From assembly GCA_000711775.1 (NCBI GenBank), contig ARYC01017078.1, positions 16,610 to 80,609 of the forward strand: a stretch of 64,000 bases of DNA. Direction: 5' to 3'. The DNA comes from Oxytricha trifallax (Eukaryota; Ciliophora; Spirotrichea; Sporadotrichida; Oxytrichidae). The position numbers and the translations under genes are program-made. Below the pieces are notes generated by a model. The model was not told the DNA's origin. It made no database searches and worked only from the letters and a program-made list of their open reading frames with translations. This document shows, in pieces, positions 59,834-64,000 of this stretch. Each line of letters opens with the position of its first letter. Position 1 is the stretch's first letter.

Positions 59834-61314
59834 ATGCGGTCGTCTCAATCACCCCGAACTAGTGATTCTAAGCACCCATTCCATTAACTCCCTAATCACT
59901 ACCAAAGATCAATTTTCTAAGTCTAGCACCAGGCTCATAATATAAACAGTAGCTCACTCATCGATCCCAAATAAATGGTTGTACAAGAAGTTAAGCATTA
60001 GCCTGGACTCACCACTATGATAGGATTAACAGCTATTAGCAACCTTGCTGTAATGTCTCTTGAATATCTAGACCGTGTTGGTAATGGACTACTACAGGAT
60101 GGTGACTTGGCAGTTTAAAGAGATCAACAATAATCACATGAGTTTAACACAATGGCAAAATATCTTTTTGATCAATATGATTTGAGAGATGGTATAGAGA
60201 ATTACATGAATAGTAAAATTACACCAAACCAGAGACTCGCATTAACTCGCAAATGCCCAGGTCGCTTGAAGGCTCAAATAGAGACACGTAATCAAAAGAT
60301 ACTAAAACTATTCAAGGAAGGGTATTAATGCGCAAGTATCGCTGGCATCTTCGGCATTAAATAGACAGTTGTAAAAAAGATATTTATGCAAAAAGAGGTA
60401 CCTTAAAGCTAAGCTACTATGAGTAAAAATGCAACGAAATTAAATCCTAACTTTAATAAAGTAATACAATAAATAATAGGGAGTATGAGACAATCCGGAG
60501 TTGTAATAACTACTAAGATTATTAGGGAAGAACTCAAGAATAAATTCGGCTTAAATCTTTCAAAGTATCATGTCATAAAGTGTTTAAGGAATGACTTTGG
60601 CCTCACATACCATAAAGTGACTTAGATTACACCCAATCATAATACAACCGTTTCAAAGCTAGCTTGACAACTTGCGGCGTCTGAGTATATTCGTGCTCTG
60701 TATCGAGGTAAAATCATAATCAACGTGGATGAGACTATAATATAGAGCACAGATAATCGTAACTATACTTGGGCCCCTCCAGGAACTACAACTCTCTCGA
60801 CTGCCTCCAGGAGAATGAGCAAAGTATCTATAACAGCTGCTGCTTGCAGCAACGGGTAATTGTTGTTTACCGTGAATAATGGAACAACTAATAGCTTGAC
60901 TTTCATCCATTTTCTGATCTTGTTGGTGAGACACCTGTGTCTGCTTGACCCCTGGTGGTACACTAACTACCTGATCATTGTGGACAACGCACCATACCAC
61001 AAAAGTTTCGTCGCGTTAGATGCTATAAAAAAGTTGGGCTTGCCAATTCTATTTCTTGGCCCATACTAGTTTGATCTCGCACCAGTGGAACAGGTCTTTC
61101 GTTGCATCAAGTAGCGAGATCTGAACGAAAAGAAATGCCCAGTATCAACAAAGTAATTATTCATAGGCAGTCATTTATTATTAGGAGGCAGCTCTCAAAG
61201 TATATGCAGCAGTTGGCGTTCTAGATCTCAAATATTGACATGACTTGGCTCGAAGCTGCATTTCAAAGAGCCCTTATAACAGCATTAAAACACTTGAGTT
61301 TGTAAAACGTGTGA
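59834..61314 (+). pseudogene. IS630/Tc1-type DDE transposase, lightly damaged
   Basis: ATG 59834; about 490 codons. Helix-turn-helix ILKLFKEGYQCASIAGIFGI followed by KQTVVKKIF, then a second winged-helix-like region (VVITTKIIREELKNKFGLNL). Catalytic core: Asp in KIIINVDETIIQS, Asp in YLIIVDNAPYHKS, Glu in FDLAPVEQVFRCIK; the last two are 34 residues apart (D-D34-E). It is interrupted by a TGA at 60665-60667 and a one-base frame change near 61165, after which the frame continues to TGA 61312-61314 (TWLEAAFQRALITALKHL). All three catalytic residues remain. It is not closely similar to the TBE transposase, so it represents a different element family. Confidence 0.8.
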
Positions 61315-61399
61315 TGGCTTTCTATTTGTAAGTATTAATTTAGTCACCTTGCTAATCCTTGTAGATTTCAAAGTTTCTTAATATGTCTCTAACTCGTCA

Positions 61400-63162
61400 T
61401 CTAGATCACTTGCTTGTCCAGGAGATGAGAAGTCACAACAAACATGGCTCATCTGTCGAATGATGCTAAAACTGCTCAAGAATGATAGTAAATGGCAAAG
61501 TTACGTTGGTATCAGTATTCCCTGTAAGTTTTCGTTAATCCAATAATCAATCCAAATATTTAAATCAAACATTTAAAACTGGTTCCAATATTTGTCCGCT
61601 TAATCCCTAATCTGATTTATTTTTAATTTCAGATGATATTAATTTTCATTTATAAATTAGAGTTTCAATGAAAAAGGTAAACAGGAAATTATCTAATGCT
61701 TCCAAGGGCTAAAGTATATAACAACTCAAGCAAGAGCAGCTATAATATGACATAAGCAAGATACTGGATGCGCGCAAGTCGGAAAAGGGGTTTGAATACT
61801 TGATTAGATGGGAAGGGTATGGTCCAAAGCACGATAGTTGGATACCTGAATCTAATTTAGTCGGGGAATGGGCAATTGATGAGGCAGAGAAATTTTTAAT
61901 AGCCAAAAAATCTGAACTGATGGATGTCAAAATCTATTAACAAAAATGCACCGCACGCCTTAAAATTCTTTAAAATGGCAAGTATGTTATTCACTACAAC
62001 ACAATGGCAACAATATCTGATAAAATCTAAAACTCTGTGAATAAAAATGCAACCACTTTAACTCCAAATTTTAAGCACTGTAAAAAACAAAATTTAGAAG
62101 TGATAGATGAATAAGAGAATAGGGACAACACATTCTAAAATGTTGTAAATGACTATGAAAATAATTAAGATAGGAATTCACTGTAAATTATACCGGAGCT
62201 ACAGGACTTCTAGTGCAGTTTCCTCAACTTTTCAAGAGAATATGAAAATAAGTTGACCTACTAATATGACAATTTTTAAGGCATCGATTATGGCTCAATG
62301 ATTTATCAAACAAGGGAAGAATTCGTTCAAGGGGCGTACAAGCAGATTTTGAAATAATTTAAGACCACCAAATTGTATTCTGAAGAAGTTCAATAGTTGC
62401 CTCCACATGATATCTTTAAGAAAGCATACTGGCATCCTGGTAAACAGGACTAATCTACTCTCACATGTTTTATTACTGCAAGTAATATGGTTGCTGGTGA
62501 AGCGCTATTTGATTCTCCTTAGAAGTTTCATGCACTTTACGAATCAAGAACTCACATGTCTAATAAAAGGAAACTAGAAATGCCATGGGAGGAAGGTTAC
62601 TGCTACAAGAACCTTCCCTATCTTTTCTACGACCCAAATATAGATTAATGGTACAGCCCAATTTTTACACGTGCCTTCTCGGGAGTTATCCTTCGTAATA
62701 TGAAGGCAAATATACACTAAGGGTGGTGGAGTCACTTGGAGACCGATAACCCGGACAGCAAATCATAATTTAAATCATGGTGAAAACAACATCACTTGAA
62801 AATGGATTATAGAAGACCCAAGATCAGTGCCACGCAGCAGCCGTGGTAAAAGATGCAGACAAGTGGTGGCTATTAGATTCTGCGGAGGAAGGCCCAATTG
62901 AAATTACCCTGAAGGAGATTAACTCAAACAATGGTACCGCGGAGTATATTATATTGGTATGCTGGCGATTCGTGTAGATAATCCCACTGCTGAGAAGAGA
63001 AAGGCTTTTAAACGAGAATGGTATCGTTTTATGAACGGAGAAAAGGTGGTTAAGCAAGGTGGCAACATGATGAAAATTAAGAGCAGTAGAAAGAGCTTGC
63101 GAAAGGATCGGAGAACTAATCCTCACAAAAAAGGCAATAAATAACATAGGAACAACAAGCAA
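61400..63162 (+). pseudogene. Chromodomain protein with cysteine-peptidase-like C-terminus
   Basis: A first exon ends about 61529 (CRMMLKLLKNDSKWQSYVGI, donor GTAAGT); the second runs open from about 61630 to TGA 62777-62779. Residues from about 61727 form a chromodomain: ISKILDARKSEKGFEYLIRW then EGYGPKHDSWIPESNL (aromatic-cage Tyr and Trp present). Further on are STLTCFITASNMVAGEALF (62453) and, after a -1 frame change at 62779, CHAAAVVKDADKWWLLDSAE (62825). A Cys stretch followed by His and then WxLLDS is reminiscent of papain/Josephin-like cysteine peptidases. After another frame change come basic residues to 63162. Chromodomains often tether integrases to methylated histone H3. The peptidase idea is tentative. 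Confidence 0.6.
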
Positions 63163-63185
63163 AAAATACCGTAAACCACTCCAAG

Positions 63186-63910
63186 AAAATCAAGAGCATA
63201 ATAATTAATTGGTAAAAGAGCTGATAGAGGAAGAGAAATGGATGCAAAGACAGCATTGTTTGACAGCACACAAAAAGCTAGGCAAAAGAGATAATAAATA
63301 ATTGCTAGTTAAGAGAGAGTTAAGCGAGAAGCTATTTACAATAACCAGATAAACATCATGGAATAAACAAAGTACAAGTTAGAGAAAATGTAAAGTACGT
63401 TGTAACCATAAATAAAATGAAAGTGATCCCATAACCAGATTAGATATTGAAGTAAGTGGTTGCTCCTGACAAGGACAGAGATATTATTAGTGCAGCCTTT
63501 TCTTGGGTGGTCCTCCGTGATCCAAGAAGTAGATTGGACAACTTCAAGACAGTGATTGCAAACGAAATGGGGCAAGTGCAGCTGGAGGAGTCAGCAATTG
63601 AAGAAGTGGAACCAGAATCTCCTAGGTTGAAGATAAATTCGAGAAGATGGTGCTATCGATCGAGTAAAATCTCTTCAGCTTCGTTTGTAAAATGTTAGAA
63701 GACAATCCTACCATCCCCTAAACTCTAATCACAAAGGTCAAGAACAAGATACCACAATAATTGGCTATTGCGCTCTAAGGGCGCTTCGACGGCGATATAA
63801 GGGGGCAAATGAATGAAATGACAAAGAACGGAGATCCCAGAAAGATGCCCATGGAGTCGGAGTAATTATATCTTAATATTATGAAGACAATCAAGAAACT
63901 TTGAGACGTA
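63186..63910 (+). pseudogene. Tail frames, unknown function
   Basis: Three consecutive protein-like frames: LVKELIEEEKWMQRQHCLTA (63210), APDKDRDIISAAFSWVVLRD (63462, continuing RSRLDNFKTVIANEMGQVQL) and SFVCKMLEDNPTIPQTLITK (63680), ending KMPMESEQLYLNIMKTIKKL at TGA 63902-63904. Frame changes at about 63455 and 63630. They may be the C-terminus of the chromodomain protein or a separate gene. The last 90 bp of the window return to AT-rich sequence. Confidence 0.4.
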
Positions 63911-64000
63911 ATATATTTTTTCCTTATAAATAAATGAATTAAATGTTTATTTAAAAATCATTCTCACTTTATTTAAACATCTTTTATCATTTTGCATATT

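Larger units (their letters stand above)
55446..63910 (+). mobile_element. Large putative DNA transposon (IS630-type transposase, chromodomain, accessory genes)
   Basis: An 8.5-kb block clearly GC-richer than the flanks, packed with long frames on both strands, several damaged by TGA or frame changes. It contains an IS630/Tc1-type transposase (59834-61314), a chromodomain protein (61400-63162), an 876-codon frame of unknown function (55446-58073), a minus-strand accessory gene (58648-59444) and a tail frame (63186-63900). Terminal repeats were not found, so the borders given are those of the outer frames and membership of each gene is inferred from contiguity, composition and shared decay. 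Confidence 0.5.

Noticed and set aside
62824-63162. Minus-strand 112-codon ORF
   Set aside because: Shadow of the plus-strand chromodomain/peptidase-like region, which continues recognisable motifs.
1-64000. CRISPR array, bacterial operons or ribosome binding sites
   Set aside because: No spaced identical repeats; introns, the ciliate genetic code and TBE show a eukaryotic germline genome.

Overview
The window reads as germline (micronuclear) DNA of a stichotrich ciliate of the Oxytricha type. Reading frames stay open only if TAA and TAG encode Gln and TGA is the sole stop. The DNA is very AT-rich, with coding islands split by short GT...AG introns and by AT-rich internal eliminated sequences (IESs). 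It carries a complete telomere-bearing element (TBE), and one gene is scrambled with inverted segments whose short direct-repeat pointers can be paired by eye. Standard-code ORFs therefore break most genes; coordinates below come from reading with the ciliate code and are approximate at intron/IES edges.

Layout. 0.2-1.3 kb: decayed RING-finger membrane protein. 4.2-7.0 kb: relic of a TBE-type kinase, split by a Merlin-like insertion, followed by a degenerate TBE right end. 7.0-9.1 kb: coding fragments, a foldback MITE, and a Gln-rich gene (-). 11.0-15.3 kb: a divergent, partly decayed TBE-like element in which the usual kinase cargo is replaced by a zinc finger plus MT-A70 adenine methyltransferase. 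15.95-20.1 kb: an intact TBE (DDE transposase, 22-kDa gene, zinc finger-kinase gene) next to a tetraspanin-like gene (20.1-20.8 kb). 21.3-25.5 kb: a MAPKK-like kinase, doublecortin-like and Ras-like GTPase reading frame (-), probably one fused gene. 25.9-27.7 kb: VTT/TVP38 membrane protein. 27.8-30.3 kb: scrambled mitotic-type cyclin. 30.6-31.8 kb: HSDL2-like short-chain dehydrogenase. 32.0-37.5 kb: a single-pass membrane protein, a disordered protein and an EamA transporter. 37.95-46.9 kb: two long low-complexity/coiled-coil genes, with one MITE and one unusual GC-rich sequence inside IESs. 46.9-55.3 kb: mostly AT-rich, with scattered minus-strand coding fragments, a 64-bp quasi-palindrome and a young 466-bp foldback element. 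55.4-63.9 kb: a large GC-richer mobile-element-like block with an 876-codon ORF, a minus-strand accessory gene, an IS630/Tc1-type transposase, and a chromodomain protein that may end in a cysteine-peptidase-like domain.

How it fits together. At least four transposon classes (TBE, TBE-like with methyltransferase, Merlin-like, IS630-like with chromodomain) and two foldback MITE families sit between or inside cellular genes. Some behave as IESs: joining the flanking pointers restores the host frame. The strongest biological points are the TBE-like element with an adenine-methyltransferase cargo, the scrambled cyclin with seven inverted segments, and the kinase-doublecortin-GTPase frame.
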